Positions 52,581 through 63,894 of a stretch of DNA of 64,000 nt are shown one piece after another. The DNA is taken from the NCBI RefSeq assembly GCF_009938165.1, contig NZ_AP019649.1, positions 2,232,001-2,296,000 of the forward strand, given 5' to 3'. This DNA is from Vibrio taketomensis. GTDB lineage: Bacteria > Pseudomonadota > Gammaproteobacteria > Enterobacterales > Vibrionaceae. Within the stretch, counting starts at the first letter, position 1. Each line of letters starts with the position of its first letter. Below the pieces are notes generated by a model that was not told the DNA's origin, ran no database searches, and saw only the letters and a program-made list of their open reading frames with translations. The position numbers and the translations under genes were made by a program.

Positions 52581-53315
52581 TCAAGAAGATTTAGATGATA
52601 CCTTGTAATTGACGCTCACCGGCGTCAATTTTCGTTTTAGCTTCCAGTGCGGTTTGATTGGCTTGAGCGGATAAGTACGCTTACGAGCGACGATATAATA
52701 TAAGCTACCGAAAGGTGCTGCCCACTCACCAATGCCATTTTCCATCCACGTCCAAAGCGGACGATAGCGCTGCATCGGGAACAAACCGTAGCGATCACAC
52801 TCAATCACCTGATAATTCAAAATACCCAACCAGTCTTTAATCCGATTAGGTGTGAACATACGTCCACTCCATGGCAAATTATTCTTTCGCCACGGCATTA
52901 AACTGGCAAGGCCTGAAAAGCTAATCGGGTTAAAACCCGTGATGATTAAGTAACCATCATCAATCATCACTCTATCAACTTCACGTAACATGCGATGTGG
53001 GTCATTGCAGTAATCAAGCTGATGGGCAAGAATGACAACATCGAAGCTTTTTTCAAGAAAGGGTAAATCGTAACCATCTGCAATCACATTATGCAAAGGA
53101 TTGTAGATATCTAGGTTAACTTGATGTTGAATATTACAGTTACAACTGGTGAGTTCGCAGCTTAGTCCACCCAGCTTGAGCATATGGTAACCAAATAATC
53201 GTGGGCACCACTCATCGAGCCGAGTTTGGATTGATTCGTTAACCCATTGACCATTTTTCAACTGCTCCCATGAATGGGGCTTTTGCAGCTTTTTCTCACT
53301 ACGTGCTGGTTTCAT
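52581..53315 (-). CDS. yafS: SAM-dependent methyltransferase YafS
   Basis: 244 residues. Methyltransf_11-type fold: NVIADGYDLPFLEKSFDVVI and VILAHQLDYCNDPHRMLREV, with the acidic and Gly residues of the SAM pocket altered from the standard GxGxG. Beside gloB and rnhA as in E. coli. Substrate unknown. Confidence 0.88.
   Translation of the reverse strand: MKPARSEKKLQKPHSWEQLKNGQWVNESIQTRLDEWCPRLFGYHMLKLGGLSCELTSCNCNIQHQVNLDIYNPLHNVIADGYDLPFLEKSFDVVILAHQLDYCNDPHRMLREVDRVMIDDGYLIITGFNPISFSGLASLMPWRKNNLPWSGRMFTPNRIKDWLGILNYQVIECDRYGLFPMQRYRPLWTWMENGIGEWAAPFGSLYYIVARKRTYPLKPIKPHWKLKRKLTPVSVNYKVSSKSS
52607..52638 (+). terminator. rnhA terminator inside the yafS coding region
   Basis: AATTGACGC-n6-GCGTCAATT followed by TTCGTTTT, 28 bp after the rnhA stop. 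It lies wholly within the 3' part of yafS on the other strand, so the same bases are coding one way and a terminator the other. Confidence 0.65.
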
Positions 53316-53348
53316 CGCTAGCTCGCTTTGAAGTATGGAGATCCAACC

Positions 53349-54107
53349 ATGTTAGACATCAAAAGCATACCTGCATTTAACGACAATTACATCTGGCTGA
53401 TCAAAAATAGCGATCGCCGTTGTGCTGTCGTCGATCCAGGTGACGCTGCGCCCGTGTTGGCATACCTCCAAGAACATGATCTTACTTTAGACGCAATTTT
53501 GATTACCCATCACCACCACGATCACATTGGCGGAATTCCAGAGTTAGTGCGTCAATTTCCCGGTATCGATGTTGTTGGCCCCGCGAACGAACCAGTACCA
53601 ACCTTAACTCATCCGGTGAACTCAGGAGATCAAATCGAGTTGTTTGGTGAGGTGTTTATGGTGATCGGCCTAGAAGGTCACACTTTAGGCCACGTCGGCT
53701 ATGTGGGAGACGAAAAACTCTTCTGTGGTGACACTCTATTCTCGGCGGGCTGTGGCCGCGTGTTTGAAGGCACAATGGAACAAATGTACTCATCGCTGCA
53801 AAAATTGGCGATGCTACCAGAAGAGACTCTGGTGTATTGTGCTCATGAATATACCGCCAGCAACGTCGCTTTTGCTCTCGCGGTCGAGCCCGATAACAAT
53901 CAGTTACAAATTTATCGTGAAGAAGTGAATCGTTTACGTGCGCAAAATTTGCCAACAATCCCGACCACCATTCGTCGCGAAAAGTGGATTAACCCATTCT
54001 TACGTGTTGAAGAACCAAGCGTAATTAAATCGGTAAACACTCGAACTTCACAAATTGATCCTATATCAATATTTACAGCATTGCGTGAGTGGAAGAACGA
54101 ATTTTAA
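53349..54107 (+). CDS. gloB: Hydroxyacylglutathione hydrolase GloB (glyoxalase II)
   Basis: 252 residues. Splits S-lactoylglutathione to lactate and glutathione. The binuclear metal motif [10 protein letters not shown] is at 53-62, followed by GHTLGHVGY and [16 protein letters not shown]. Start is [10 protein letters not shown] (ATG 53349). 33 bp from the divergent yafS start. Confidence 0.96.
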   Translation: MLDIKSIPAFNDNYIWLIKNSDRRCAVVDPGDAAPVLAYLQEHDLTLDAILITHHHHDHIGGIPELVRQFPGIDVVGPANEPVPTLTHPVNSGDQIELFGEVFMVIGLEGHTLGHVGYVGDEKLFCGDTLFSAGCGRVFEGTMEQMYSSLQKLAMLPEETLVYCAHEYTASNVAFALAVEPDNNQLQIYREEVNRLRAQNLPTIPTTIRREKWINPFLRVEEPSVIKSVNTRTSQIDPISIFTALREWKNEF

Positions 54108-54177
54108 CGTTTTCCTGCTTGTCACATAACCAAGGTCGCAAGTATTATCAGCAGCTCATTTTTTAAAGGGCTGATCC

Positions 54178-55749
54178 ATGCGATTGAAATACAGCTGGGT
54201 TGTGGCGCTGCTTTTAGCCGGCTGCCAAACAACCCAGCCTACTACTGAAAATTCTGATACGACGAAGTCATCAGAGCAAGCTTCTACTGCCGCAGTAGCT
54301 CCAGCAACACCGGTCACTACACCTGTAGAAACTCCAGTAGTTGTTAAGCCTGTGGTTACCCCTCAAACACAAGAAGATGTTTGGCAACGCATTGCAATGC
54401 AATTGGATATGCCAATCCCAGATCAAAAGAAAGTTAATTACTACCGCACATGGTATTTAAAGCATCCGGGACATCTAAAGACCGTATCTGAACGCGCGCA
54501 ACCATTCTTATACCTGATCACCGAAAAGATTGAACAACGCGGCCTACCGTTAGAATTAGCATTGTTACCTGTGGTTGAGAGCTCATTTGATGCGTTCGCA
54601 TATTCCCATGGTAGCGCGGCGGGTCTTTGGCAGTTTGTTCCTTCTACGGGCAAAATGTATGGACTTGATCAGAACTTTTGGTATGACGGCCGTCGTGATG
54701 TATCAGCAGCCACCGATGCCGCACTGGACTTCTTAACTGACCTAAACCAACGCTTTGATGGTAACTGGTCACATGCGATTGCTGCATACAACAGCGGTGG
54801 TGGTCGCGTTTCTAGCGCGATTCGTAAAAACAAAAAGCTTGGTAAGCCGATCGACTTCTTCTCTTTAGATTTACCAAAAGAGACCAGCAGCTATGTACCA
54901 AAACTATTGGCACTAGCAGATATCATCGCGAACCAAGAGAAATACGGCATCGAAATTCCACCCATTGCGAACAAGCCAGTGGTGCAATTGGTGCAACCAA
55001 AAGAACAGTTGGATCTTGTTATTGCTGCCAACTACGCTGGTATCAGCGTACGTGAATTACAGAGTTTAAACCCAGCGTACAACCAATGGGCAACCTCTCC
55101 AGAAGGCCACACTCAACTGCTATTGCCTGTCGACTCGGTTCAGCGCTTCAACAAAGAGCTGAATACCAATCGAGGCAAAGGCATGAAGATTGTCCGTTAC
55201 AAAGTGAATTCAGGTGATACTCTGAGTGTGTTAGCGCGCAAGTACAATACCACCAGCAATGTGATTCGTAGCGCGAACAACCTTAGCGGCAGTAATATTC
55301 GTGTTGGTCAGTACCTACTGATCCCGACCTCGACCAAAGATGAAAAATCTTACACTCTAAGCGCAGCCAATCGTCTCGCGAAAACCCAAGCGACGACTCG
55401 TGGCGACTACAAACAAACCTACACTGTCCGTTCTGGAGACAGTTTGTGGAGCATAGCTAAAGCCAACAAAGTGTCACACACCTCACTAGCTAAATGGAAC
55501 GGCATGGGGCCACGCGACACACTGCGAGTGGGTCAAAAGCTAGTGATTTGGAAAAAGAGTACCGATGGCGCTGTCATTCGCACCGTTTTCTATCAAGTAC
55601 GAAATGGCGATACCATTAGCGCTATTGCGAGCAAGTTTAAAGTGAAAAGCCATGACGTTGTGAAATGGAATAACTTGCAACACAAGAAATACCTGCAGCC
55701 GGGCCAAAAGCTGAAGCTATATGTTGATGTTACTAAGGTGAGTGTATGA
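54178..55749 (+). CDS. mltD: Membrane-bound lytic murein transglycosylase D
   Basis: 523 residues. Lipobox LLLAGC (C16), a Thr/Pro-rich linker, an SLT domain (about 115-260) with the catalytic Glu in LLPVVESSFD and SAAGLWQFVPSTG, a further LysM-like stretch (about 275-320), then three clear LysM repeats starting near 340, 414 and 470 (YKVNSGDTLS, YTVRSGDSLW, YQVRNGDTIS). It cleaves glycan strands. Overlaps the next gene by 4 bp (ATGA). Confidence 0.95.
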   Translation: MRLKYSWVVALLLAGCQTTQPTTENSDTTKSSEQASTAAVAPATPVTTPVETPVVVKPVVTPQTQEDVWQRIAMQLDMPIPDQKKVNYYRTWYLKHPGHLKTVSERAQPFLYLITEKIEQRGLPLELALLPVVESSFDAFAYSHGSAAGLWQFVPSTGKMYGLDQNFWYDGRRDVSAATDAALDFLTDLNQRFDGNWSHAIAAYNSGGGRVSSAIRKNKKLGKPIDFFSLDLPKETSSYVPKLLALADIIANQEKYGIEIPPIANKPVVQLVQPKEQLDLVIAANYAGISVRELQSLNPAYNQWATSPEGHTQLLLPVDSVQRFNKELNTNRGKGMKIVRYKVNSGDTLSVLARKYNTTSNVIRSANNLSGSNIRVGQYLLIPTSTKDEKSYTLSAANRLAKTQATTRGDYKQTYTVRSGDSLWSIAKANKVSHTSLAKWNGMGPRDTLRVGQKLVIWKKSTDGAVIRTVFYQVRNGDTISAIASKFKVKSHDVVKWNNLQHKKYLQPGQKLKLYVDVTKVSV

Positions 55750-56432
55750 CGCCTTCAAGTAACCCTTTAAGCATGCTGCTGGATATTTTCCGCTCGCCAA
55801 GTGCTTGTTTTCTTGCTTTACATCAACGCGGAATGTGGGGATGGCAGCCGTTTATCGTATTGCTAATTACACCGTTCTTATTTTGGGGCGCCTATTTTGA
55901 TCTGGTTGATTTTGCTTGGTTAAAAGAGCTACTGCTTCCTCAATTGGAGCAAACCAATCCTGAACAACTCGCGTTACTGGATGCCAATACACTACTAGCA
56001 ACGGAAGTCATTCTCGATATTTTTGGCCGTATTACCACCATTGCTTTGCTCGCATTTTGGTTTTACTTTGCCACGAAGCCAAGCCGTCAACCACAAGGTT
56101 TTTGGAAATGGTTTGCAGCCAGCTGTGTGATTTTATTTCCAGCGGTATTAGGTGATTTAGCCAGTTACATCAGCCTACTGCTCAAACATGGTCAAGTGGT
56201 AAGCTATGCCGCAGACCTTAATAGTTTGAATGGTTTAATCAAGTTACCAATGACCAGTCACTGGTTTGACTTTGCTAGTGCTCTACCGCTGCTTATGCCT
56301 TGGTATATCGCCCTAGGCTATGCTGCAGTTTTAACTTGGACAGAATTTGAACGAGGTCAAGCCCTTGTCATCGCAATCCTTCCTTGGATGCTTTACTTCT
56401 GTGTTTGGGCGCTGTTGCTCGTGATTTTCTAA
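55746..56432 (+). CDS. Yip1-family inner-membrane protein
   Basis: 228 residues with five hydrophobic segments spread along the chain. Starts in the ATGA overlap with mltD, so it is translationally coupled. The layout matches the bacterial Yip1/DUF1282 family; no catalytic motif is visible. The coupling suggests a link to cell-wall turnover, which is inference. Confidence 0.72.
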   Translation: MTPSSNPLSMLLDIFRSPSACFLALHQRGMWGWQPFIVLLITPFLFWGAYFDLVDFAWLKELLLPQLEQTNPEQLALLDANTLLATEVILDIFGRITTIALLAFWFYFATKPSRQPQGFWKWFAASCVILFPAVLGDLASYISLLLKHGQVVSYAADLNSLNGLIKLPMTSHWFDFASALPLLMPWYIALGYAAVLTWTEFERGQALVIAILPWMLYFCVWALLLVIF

Positions 56433-56433
56433 A

Positions 56434-57282
56434 TCACTTTAGCAAACGAAAAGAAACTTCCATTGGATTATGATCAGAGGCGTCAGAGATTGGCGCCTTT
56501 GCTTTTTCTAGCACTAACCCACGATAAAACAAATGATCAAGTGGTAAACCATTAATAAACTGTTTGCGATGATCAGGCGTGTAAACCGCTTCTTTTACTC
56601 CTAACTTATCCAACAATGACTTCATCACTTGCAAACGCTCTCGACTCCAAGAATTGAAATCCCCAGCCACAATCATTGGCCCATTGTGTTTTGCCAGAGC
56701 TGTCGCTAACTGATCCAACTGGCGATAATACTCTTCAGTACCATAAGTAAAGTTAATCGCGTGAATATTCACTACGGCAAGAATTTGCTGATTGGATAAC
56801 GCGTAAGTGGCATAAATCGCTGATTTAGGAAGACGCAGCCAAGGCTCCATTTCGGTATATGCACATGCCTGTTTGGGTAATTGATGGGCAAGATTGAGCA
56901 CCCCTGCCGATGTATCAAAAGCTTTAAAGGCATCGACGATATTGCCGCTCCATTTGCCGTTATCGATCCAAGTTCGCAACGCGGGTGTCAGACTGGCTTC
57001 TTGTAGCAGTAATAGTTGTTTATCTTTCGCTAGGTGCGTCAAGGCAGTCTGCCAATCACTACGATTTTGTTTGTAGATATTCCACACCAACACGTTCAAT
57101 TTGCCATCATTGTCGATCGCTACAGGCTTGGCGTTGTTGTAACAAGCGAGCTCTGGAGTATTCACCTGCGCAGAAAGCGTGGAGACTTGAGCTTGTTCTG
57201 GGAGAGTAAATATGGTGTGGTAAGCAAGCAAGGTGGCTGCGCCAATAATGATTGGCAAACCGATAAGAACTTTTTTCTTCAT
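56434..57282 (-). CDS. yafD: Endonuclease/exonuclease/phosphatase family protein YafD
   Basis: 282 residues. A signal-anchor helix at the N-terminus (about 5-22), then an EEP fold: VLVWNIYKQNR, LLLLQEASLT, VAGDFNSWS, and the C-terminal SDASDHNPMEVSF. The metal and catalytic residues N, E, D, N, D, H are all kept. It may act on a phosphodiester or lipid in the periplasm; real substrate unknown. Converges with the Yip1 gene, one base apart. Confidence 0.85.
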   Translation of the reverse strand: MKKKVLIGLPIIIGAATLLAYHTIFTLPEQAQVSTLSAQVNTPELACYNNAKPVAIDNDGKLNVLVWNIYKQNRSDWQTALTHLAKDKQLLLLQEASLTPALRTWIDNGKWSGNIVDAFKAFDTSAGVLNLAHQLPKQACAYTEMEPWLRLPKSAIYATYALSNQQILAVVNIHAINFTYGTEEYYRQLDQLATALAKHNGPMIVAGDFNSWSRERLQVMKSLLDKLGVKEAVYTPDHRKQFINGLPLDHLFYRGLVLEKAKAPISDASDHNPMEVSFRLLK

Positions 57283-57384
57283 TGTGTGGATTTCTCTGAT
57301 CCTATTTTTATTCAGCTTATCTTAGACTCATCCTTTTGCCTAGGTTACCACTCTCCACGAGCCTCAGGGCTCTTAAAGAGCATG

Positions 57385-57414
57385 GATAAAACAAAAGAGC
57401 CATACGGCTCTTTT
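57385..57414 (-). terminator. Terminator of glnB
   Basis: Minus strand AAAAGAGCC-n4-GGCTCTTTT followed by GTTTTATC, 8 bp after the glnB stop. Confidence 0.85.
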
Positions 57415-57421
57415 ATTGATA

Positions 57422-57769
<348 letters not shown>

Positions 57770-57863
57770 TTACACTTACGTTGGTTTGATGCATTTGCTG
57801 AAACGGCATTATTTCGTTCTCAGCCACTGAATAGCTAATGGGATATTATCCCAAAAAGCCCTA

Positions 57864-57897
57864 CTAATAAAAAGCCTGAGTCTCAGAACTCAGGCTT
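57864..57897 (-). terminator. Terminator of tilS
   Basis: Minus strand AAGCCTGAGT-n6-ACTCAGGCTT followed by TTTATT, 21 bp after the tilS stop. Confidence 0.88.
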
Positions 57898-57918
57898 GAT
57901 TCAATCCGTTTGTGATTA

Positions 57919-59229
57919 TCATTCACTTGGTTTCAACCAAACTAACTGGTAATCATTACCGACAAAGGCCTGATCGACAAATAAATCAGCAATCGCCACC
58001 ACTCGCTCACCACACATCAATATGGGTAAACGGCGGCGCTGCCAACTGGGTACGCCATATTCTTGAAATAGCTTTTTAAGCTTACGGCTATGGCCTCGCT
58101 CGCTCGGGTGCGCACTTAACCCTTCGGGATTAAACATCACTCGTAGCTTTCCATCAGACAATGCGGCTGCAGACAGTTGCCCGAATATCGAAGCTCTTAA
58201 TTGTAGCGTTCCCAACTCTTCTGGTAGTTCAACAATTTGCTCCAAACCTATATCTCGCTGCCAGGTTGAAATGTCTTTCACTGTCTCTAGCCAATATAAA
58301 TCACCGCCTGAACGGCGAATCTGTCCCTGTGATAAATTGAGGATCGGATTGGCATCCTGACGGGCCAGCGCTACCTGAGACCATATCTTGTTAAGATGAT
58401 CTCGACTTGGCATCTTTTGACCTAATCTAGCGAACCACATACGAATTAATTGACCACGGACTCGCTCACTTTGCGCCGCTAACGCGTCGATCGATAAGCG
58501 CTCATCGGCAACTAAGGCGTGTTGTAATTTCTCACTCAATAACTCTTCAAGCAATGCTTCCTGCTCGGCGCACAATTCGCTGCTGCGTTGCACCGCTTTA
58601 CTAAAATGCGGCCAGCGCTGCTGCAACACAGGTGCGACTTGATGGCGAATAAAATTACGGTCAAAGCGAGTATCTTGATTACTCTCATCTTCAACCCAAT
58701 TTAACCCTTTACTGTTAGCGTAACACTCGATGTCAGAACGGCTAGCTGTAAGTAATGGACGTATTATCTTTCCTCGCGCAAAAGGCATGGTTTTGGCCAT
58801 TGCAGACAAACCTTTCGGCCCACTTCCTCGCTTAACTGCCAGTAAAAAGGTTTCTAATTGGTCGTCACAGTGCTGACCAGTCAGCAGCACATCACCAACC
58901 TCAATATGCTTAGCTAAAGCTAAATACCGTGCTTCTCGTGCGCTTTCTTCAATACTGCGGCCTGTTAATGCTAACTCAACCCGTTCCACCACCAACTCAA
59001 TTTGGGCATCTTGGCACCACGCTTGGCATTGTTGTGCCCAACTATCCGCATTTTGGCTCAAACCATGATGCACATGCACCGCCAGACAATCGCTGCCAGT
59101 ATCACGTCGGTACTGACTAAGAAGATCAAGCAATACCCTTGAGTCGACACCACCACTTAAGGCCAACACAACTTTTTGTGGCTGACTCTGTGCCAGCGTT
59201 TTACAAAATAGGGAATATAACGAGTCCAT
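57919..59229 (-). CDS. tilS: tRNA(Ile)-lysidine synthase TilS
   Basis: 436 residues. ATP-pyrophosphatase that puts lysine on C34 of the AUA-reading tRNA-Ile2. The PP-loop LALSGGVDSRVLLDLL is near 23-38; LTGQHCDDQLETFLL, GLNWVEDESNQD.RFDRN.IRH and a C-terminal substrate-binding domain follow. The start is uncertain: ATG 59229 fits homologues, but ATG 59241 (four codons longer) is also open and neither has a clear ribosome-binding site. Confidence 0.93.
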   Translation of the reverse strand: MDSLYSLFCKTLAQSQPQKVVLALSGGVDSRVLLDLLSQYRRDTGSDCLAVHVHHGLSQNADSWAQQCQAWCQDAQIELVVERVELALTGRSIEESAREARYLALAKHIEVGDVLLTGQHCDDQLETFLLAVKRGSGPKGLSAMAKTMPFARGKIIRPLLTASRSDIECYANSKGLNWVEDESNQDTRFDRNFIRHQVAPVLQQRWPHFSKAVQRSSELCAEQEALLEELLSEKLQHALVADERLSIDALAAQSERVRGQLIRMWFARLGQKMPSRDHLNKIWSQVALARQDANPILNLSQGQIRRSGGDLYWLETVKDISTWQRDIGLEQIVELPEELGTLQLRASIFGQLSAAALSDGKLRVMFNPEGLSAHPSERGHSRKLKKLFQEYGVPSWQRRRLPILMCGERVVAIADLFVDQAFVGNDYQLVWLKPSE

Positions 59230-59270
59230 AGGGAAAAGCATCAATAAGTGATTAGCCGTTATTCTACATT

Positions 59271-59302
59271 AAAAAAAAGGGTTAAGCCCAAGCTCAACCC
59301 TT
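59271..59302 (-). terminator. Terminator of accA
   Basis: Minus strand AAGGGTTGAGC-n4-GCTTAACCCTT followed by TTTTTT, 73 bp after accA. Confidence 0.88.
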
Positions 59303-59374
59303 CATTATTTTTTTACTCATTTATTCTCTACTAATCGGAATGACAACAACGTTGTAATTCTGATTAGGCAGGGA

Positions 59375-60334
59375 TCAACAGTAACCGTAATTCATTAGAC
59401 GCTGATAACGACGCGCCATTAAGGCTTCATCATCAAATTGCTCCAGCTCTTCTAGCTGACGCAATAGTGTTTGTTTCATGTTTTCAGCGGTTTGTTTGTG
59501 ATTACGATGAGCACCACCTAGCGGCTCTTCAATAATCTCGTCAATTAGCTCAAGCTCTTTTAGACGAGGAGCGATAAGGCCCATAGCTTCAGCAGCTTGT
59601 GGCGCCTTATCAGAATCACGCCATAGGATTGATGCACAACCTTCTGGTGAGATTACAGAGTAAGTCGAGTATTGCAGCATGTTAACGTAGTCACCAACAC
59701 CAATTGCCAGTGCGCCACCAGAACCACCTTCACCAACCACGTTACAAATGACTGGCACTTTCAAGCCTGCCATAACCTTTAGGTTCATCGCAATCGCTTC
59801 TGATTGGCCACGCTCTTCTGCGCCCACACCAGGGTATGCACCTGCAGTATCGATAAAGGTAATGATTGGCATGTTAAAACGCTCTGCCATTTGCATCAAA
59901 CGTAGCGCTTTGCGGTAACCCTCAGGCTTAGGCATACCAAAGTTACGTTTCACTTTTTCACGAGTTTCACGACCTTTTTGGTGGCCAATGATCATCACAG
60001 GGCGACCTTCAAGACGCGCCATACCACCAACAATCGCTTTATCATCGGCATAGTGGCGATCACCAGCCAATTCATCAAACTCGGTAAAAATGTTGTCAAT
60101 GTAGTCTAGCGTGTATGGACGTAAAGGGTGACGAGCTAATTGAGCCGTTTCCCACGCACCTAAATCACTGAAGATTTTCTTTTTAAGCTCGAGGCTTTTC
60201 TTCTCCAGTTGTTCGATCTCTTTTTCAAGATCAACGCCCGCTTCACCACCGTGGCGAGATACACCACGCAGTGCTTCGATTTTGGCTTCAAGTTCTGCGA
60301 TAGGCTTTTCAAATTCTAAAAAGTTTAGGCTCAT
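59375..60334 (-). CDS. accA: Acetyl-CoA carboxylase carboxyltransferase alpha subunit AccA
   Basis: 319 residues, same as E. coli. With AccD it carboxylates acetyl-CoA to malonyl-CoA, the start of fatty acid synthesis. [20 protein letters not shown] and [15 protein letters not shown] build the oxyanion holes; [10 protein letters not shown] is the conserved loop. 37 bp downstream of dnaE and likely co-transcribed. Confidence 0.97.
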   Translation of the reverse strand: MSLNFLEFEKPIAELEAKIEALRGVSRHGGEAGVDLEKEIEQLEKKSLELKKKIFSDLGAWETAQLARHPLRPYTLDYIDNIFTEFDELAGDRHYADDKAIVGGMARLEGRPVMIIGHQKGRETREKVKRNFGMPKPEGYRKALRLMQMAERFNMPIITFIDTAGAYPGVGAEERGQSEAIAMNLKVMAGLKVPVICNVVGEGGSGGALAIGVGDYVNMLQYSTYSVISPEGCASILWRDSDKAPQAAEAMGLIAPRLKELELIDEIIEEPLGGAHRNHKQTAENMKQTLLRQLEELEQFDDEALMARRYQRLMNYGYC

Positions 60335-60371
60335 CTATCGATCCTTTTTGATTCGGCAACAAGTGCCAAAT

Positions 60372-63300
60372 TTAGTTAAATTCGAGTTCTACCTGGTCTG
60401 AACCAAGTAGTTGTTTTAAATCATCTAATAGAGCATCGCTCGGCGTTACTCGCCATTCAGTACCTAAGGTCAAACGTGCTCGTGCATCGTGACGTTGGTA
60501 GTATACGTGAACAGGAATAGTCCCTGCTCGGTGCGGCTCTAGAGCGCGGCTAAAGTTTTCAAAAAACTGACTGTCGATTTGCGATTCGCTCACCGAAACA
60601 GAAAGACCGCGAGCAAATTTTTCACGTGCGGCGCCAAGGTCCAATACCTCGCGCGCGGTCATTTTAAGGCCACCATTGAAATCATCAAAGCTGACCTGTC
60701 CAGATATTACTAGAATTCTATCGTTTTCAATCAGTTCTGCATACCTTTCTAATGCATCTGAAAACAACATCACTTCCATACGACCACTACGGTCATCCAA
60801 CGTCATGATACCAATGCGTGTACCACGCTTAGTCGTCATCACACGAGACGCTATCACTAAACCAGCAATTGTTACCGATTGATCTCGTCTGGTTGGTGTT
60901 GCGTCTTTTAATCGACAACTGGTGTACTTACCAAGTTCCTTTATGTAGGCATTTATTGGGTGCCCGGTCAAATAAAGGCCAAGAGTTTCCCGTTCACCTT
61001 CAAGCCAAACCTTTTCCGGCCATGGTGGCACCTTAGTATATTTATGCTCAACTTCTTCTGGCGCTTCGGTCAACACACCAAACAGGTCTGACTGACCAAA
61101 AGCTTCTGCTTGGTGATGCTGGCTCGCCGCTTTTACTGCATCATCTAGCGATGCCATCAAAGCTGCGCGATGAGGCCCCAATCGGTCTAGTGCCCCTGCA
61201 TAAATCAGTTTTTCGATTACACGCTTGTTAACTTTCTTAAGGTCGATACGTGCGCAGAAATCGAATAAATCTTTAAAGTGACCATCTTTATTACGCGCTT
61301 CTAAAATCGCTTCAATCGGACCTTCACCGACACCTTTAATCGCACCGATACCGTAAACAATGGCACCGTCTTCATCAACATTAAAGCGGTACAAACCGGC
61401 GTTAATATCTGGTGGCAGCACCTTGAGTTGCATACGGAAACACTCGTCGACCAAACCGACCACTTTCTCGGTGTTATCCATATCCGCGGTCATTACCGCC
61501 GCCATGAATTCTGCTGGATAGTGGGTTTTCAGCCAAAGCGTTTGATAAGAAACCAATGCGTATGCAGCTGAGTGCGATTTGTTAAAGCCGTAGCCTGCAA
61601 ATTTTTCTACCAAGTCGAAGATCTTCATCGCCAACTCACCGTCGACGCCATTCTTCACAGCACCATCTTCAAAGGTGGCACGCTGCTTGGCCATTTCTTC
61701 TGGCTTTTTCTTACCCATCGCACGACGCAGCATGTCCGCACCACCAAGGGTATAACCAGACAGTACCTGTGCAATCTGCATTACCTGTTCTTGATACAGG
61801 ATGATGCCGTAAGTCGGGTCGAGGATCTCTTTGAGCGACTCATGTTGCCATTTTTCATCTGGATAAGAGATCGCCTCGCGGCCGTGTTTACGGTCGATAA
61901 AGTTATCTACCATGCCCGATTGCAATGGACCTGGGCGGAACAAAGCCACCAATGCAATAATATCTTCGAAACAGTCAGGCTGTAGTCGCTTGATCAGCTC
62001 TTTCATACCGCGCGATTCTAGCTGGAATACCGCAGTCGTTTCTGAATTCTGTAGTACGCGGAACGAGGCGGAGTCATCAAGTGGAATTGACTCAATGCGC
62101 ACTGGCGCTTCGCCATTGCGCTCTAAGCGCGGGTTAATCAACCCTAACGCCCAGTCAATGATAGTCAGTGTACGCAGACCCAAGAAGTCGAATTTAACCA
62201 GACCCGCAGTCTCAACGTCATTCTTATCAAATTGCGTAACTGGGAAGTGTCCTTCCGCATCAGCATAGATTGGCGCAAAATCGGTAATCGTGGTTGGTGA
62301 GATAACCACACCACCAGCGTGTTTACCGGCATTTCGCGTACAACCTTCAAGGATGCGACACATGTCGATCAGCTCTTTGACTTCCTCATCTGCAGCATAC
62401 AACTCTGGCAATGCTGGCTCAGCTGCAAAGGCTTTTTCGAGCGTCATACCTGGGTCAGGCGGCACCAATTTTGAGATACGATCGACAAAGCCAAATGGGT
62501 GACCAAGTACACGACCTACGTCGCGGATTACCGCCTTCGCCGCCATAGTACCAAAGGTAATGATCTGTGATACCGCATCACGACCGTACATTTCTGCCAC
62601 GTGATCAATTACTTGGTCACGCTTATCCATACAGAAGTCGACGTCGAAGTCGGGCATGGATACACGTTCTGGGTTAAGGAAACGTTCGAACAGCAGGTCA
62701 TATTCAAGCGGATCAAGGTCGGTGATCTTAAGAGCATACGCCACCAACGAACCCGCACCCGAACCACGACCAGGACCAACCGGAATCGCATTATCTTTTG
62801 ACCACTGGATGAACTCCATTACGATCAAGAAGTAACCAGGAAAGCCCATATCGTTGATTACTTTAAGCTCGACTTCCAAACGTTCATCATATTCTGGGCG
62901 ACGTTTGAGTCTTTCTTCTTCATCAGGAAAAAGAAACTCAAGACGATCTTCAAGACCTTCTCGTGATTTCATCACTAAGAATTCAGTCTCTTCCATCCCT
63001 TCGGTTGGGAAAGCTGGCAGGAAGTATTCACCCAAGCGCACTGTGACGTTACAACGCTTAGCAATCTCAACACTGTTTTCTAGCGCTTCAGGAATGTCAG
63101 CAAACAACTCACACATTTCTGCTTCACTACGCAAGTACTGCTGTGGGCTGTAATTTTTTGGTCGGCGTGGATCTTCTAGTGTGTAACCATCATGGATAGC
63201 AACACGAATTTCATGAGCATCAAACTGTTCTTGATTGAGGATTACCACGTCATTGGTGGCAACTACAGGCAGATCTTTTTGCTCGGCCAATTCAAGTGCA

Positions 63301-63851
63301 AAATGGAGATAACTCTCCTCATCGGCACGGCCGGTACGAGTCAATTCAAGGTAGTAACGATCGGAAAAATATTGCTGATAAAAATCAACACATTGTTCGA
63401 CTAATACTTGGTTACCCTTCAGTAGCGCTTTACCCACATCACCACTTTTTCCGCCCGAAAGCAGAATCAGACCTTCGGCTAAATCAATTAACCACTCGCG
63501 ATCGATCACTGGTTGATGTTGAACATGACCACGAAGATAAGCTTTTGAAATCAGCAAGGTTAGGTTTTTATAACCAACATTATCTGCGGCTAATACGGTT
63601 AGTTTCGTCAGTTCTTCACCAAACCCGGGGGCTTGCATCACAAAGTCTGCACCGATAATGGGTTTGATACCGCAACCGTGCGCTGTACCATAGAACTTCA
63701 CCAAGCCACACAGGTTAGTGAAATCGGTCAATGCCATCGCTGGCATGCCCATTTCGGCAACTTTCTTCACGAGAGGGGGCACTTTTGACAGGCCATCCAC
63801 CATGGAGAAATCACTGTGAACACGAAGGTGAATAAACTTTGGATCTGACAT
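60372..63851 (-). CDS. dnaE: DNA polymerase III alpha subunit DnaE
   Basis: 1159 residues (E. coli 1160). Replicative polymerase. PHP domain at the N-terminus ([18 protein letters not shown]), polymerase core with [16 protein letters not shown] and the catalytic Asp pair in PDFDVDF (about 400), a third acidic residue in the palm, a helix-hairpin-helix, an OB domain ([18 protein letters not shown]) and a C-terminal tau-binding segment. Runs rnhB-dnaE-accA. Confidence 0.97.
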   Translation of the reverse strand: MSDPKFIHLRVHSDFSMVDGLSKVPPLVKKVAEMGMPAMALTDFTNLCGLVKFYGTAHGCGIKPIIGADFVMQAPGFGEELTKLTVLAADNVGYKNLTLLISKAYLRGHVQHQPVIDREWLIDLAEGLILLSGGKSGDVGKALLKGNQVLVEQCVDFYQQYFSDRYYLELTRTGRADEESYLHFALELAEQKDLPVVATNDVVILNQEQFDAHEIRVAIHDGYTLEDPRRPKNYSPQQYLRSEAEMCELFADIPEALENSVEIAKRCNVTVRLGEYFLPAFPTEGMEETEFLVMKSREGLEDRLEFLFPDEEERLKRRPEYDERLEVELKVINDMGFPGYFLIVMEFIQWSKDNAIPVGPGRGSGAGSLVAYALKITDLDPLEYDLLFERFLNPERVSMPDFDVDFCMDKRDQVIDHVAEMYGRDAVSQIITFGTMAAKAVIRDVGRVLGHPFGFVDRISKLVPPDPGMTLEKAFAAEPALPELYAADEEVKELIDMCRILEGCTRNAGKHAGGVVISPTTITDFAPIYADAEGHFPVTQFDKNDVETAGLVKFDFLGLRTLTIIDWALGLINPRLERNGEAPVRIESIPLDDSASFRVLQNSETTAVFQLESRGMKELIKRLQPDCFEDIIALVALFRPGPLQSGMVDNFIDRKHGREAISYPDEKWQHESLKEILDPTYGIILYQEQVMQIAQVLSGYTLGGADMLRRAMGKKKPEEMAKQRATFEDGAVKNGVDGELAMKIFDLVEKFAGYGFNKSHSAAYALVSYQTLWLKTHYPAEFMAAVMTADMDNTEKVVGLVDECFRMQLKVLPPDINAGLYRFNVDEDGAIVYGIGAIKGVGEGPIEAILEARNKDGHFKDLFDFCARIDLKKVNKRVIEKLIYAGALDRLGPHRAALMASLDDAVKAASQHHQAEAFGQSDLFGVLTEAPEEVEHKYTKVPPWPEKVWLEGERETLGLYLTGHPINAYIKELGKYTSCRLKDATPTRRDQSVTIAGLVIASRVMTTKRGTRIGIMTLDDRSGRMEVMLFSDALERYAELIENDRILVISGQVSFDDFNGGLKMTAREVLDLGAAREKFARGLSVSVSESQIDSQFFENFSRALEPHRAGTIPVHVYYQRHDARARLTLGTEWRVTPSDALLDDLKQLLGSDQVELEFN

Positions 63852-63894
63852 TAATACTTTCCGGCTTTAACGCTTAACTGACTATTCTACGCGA

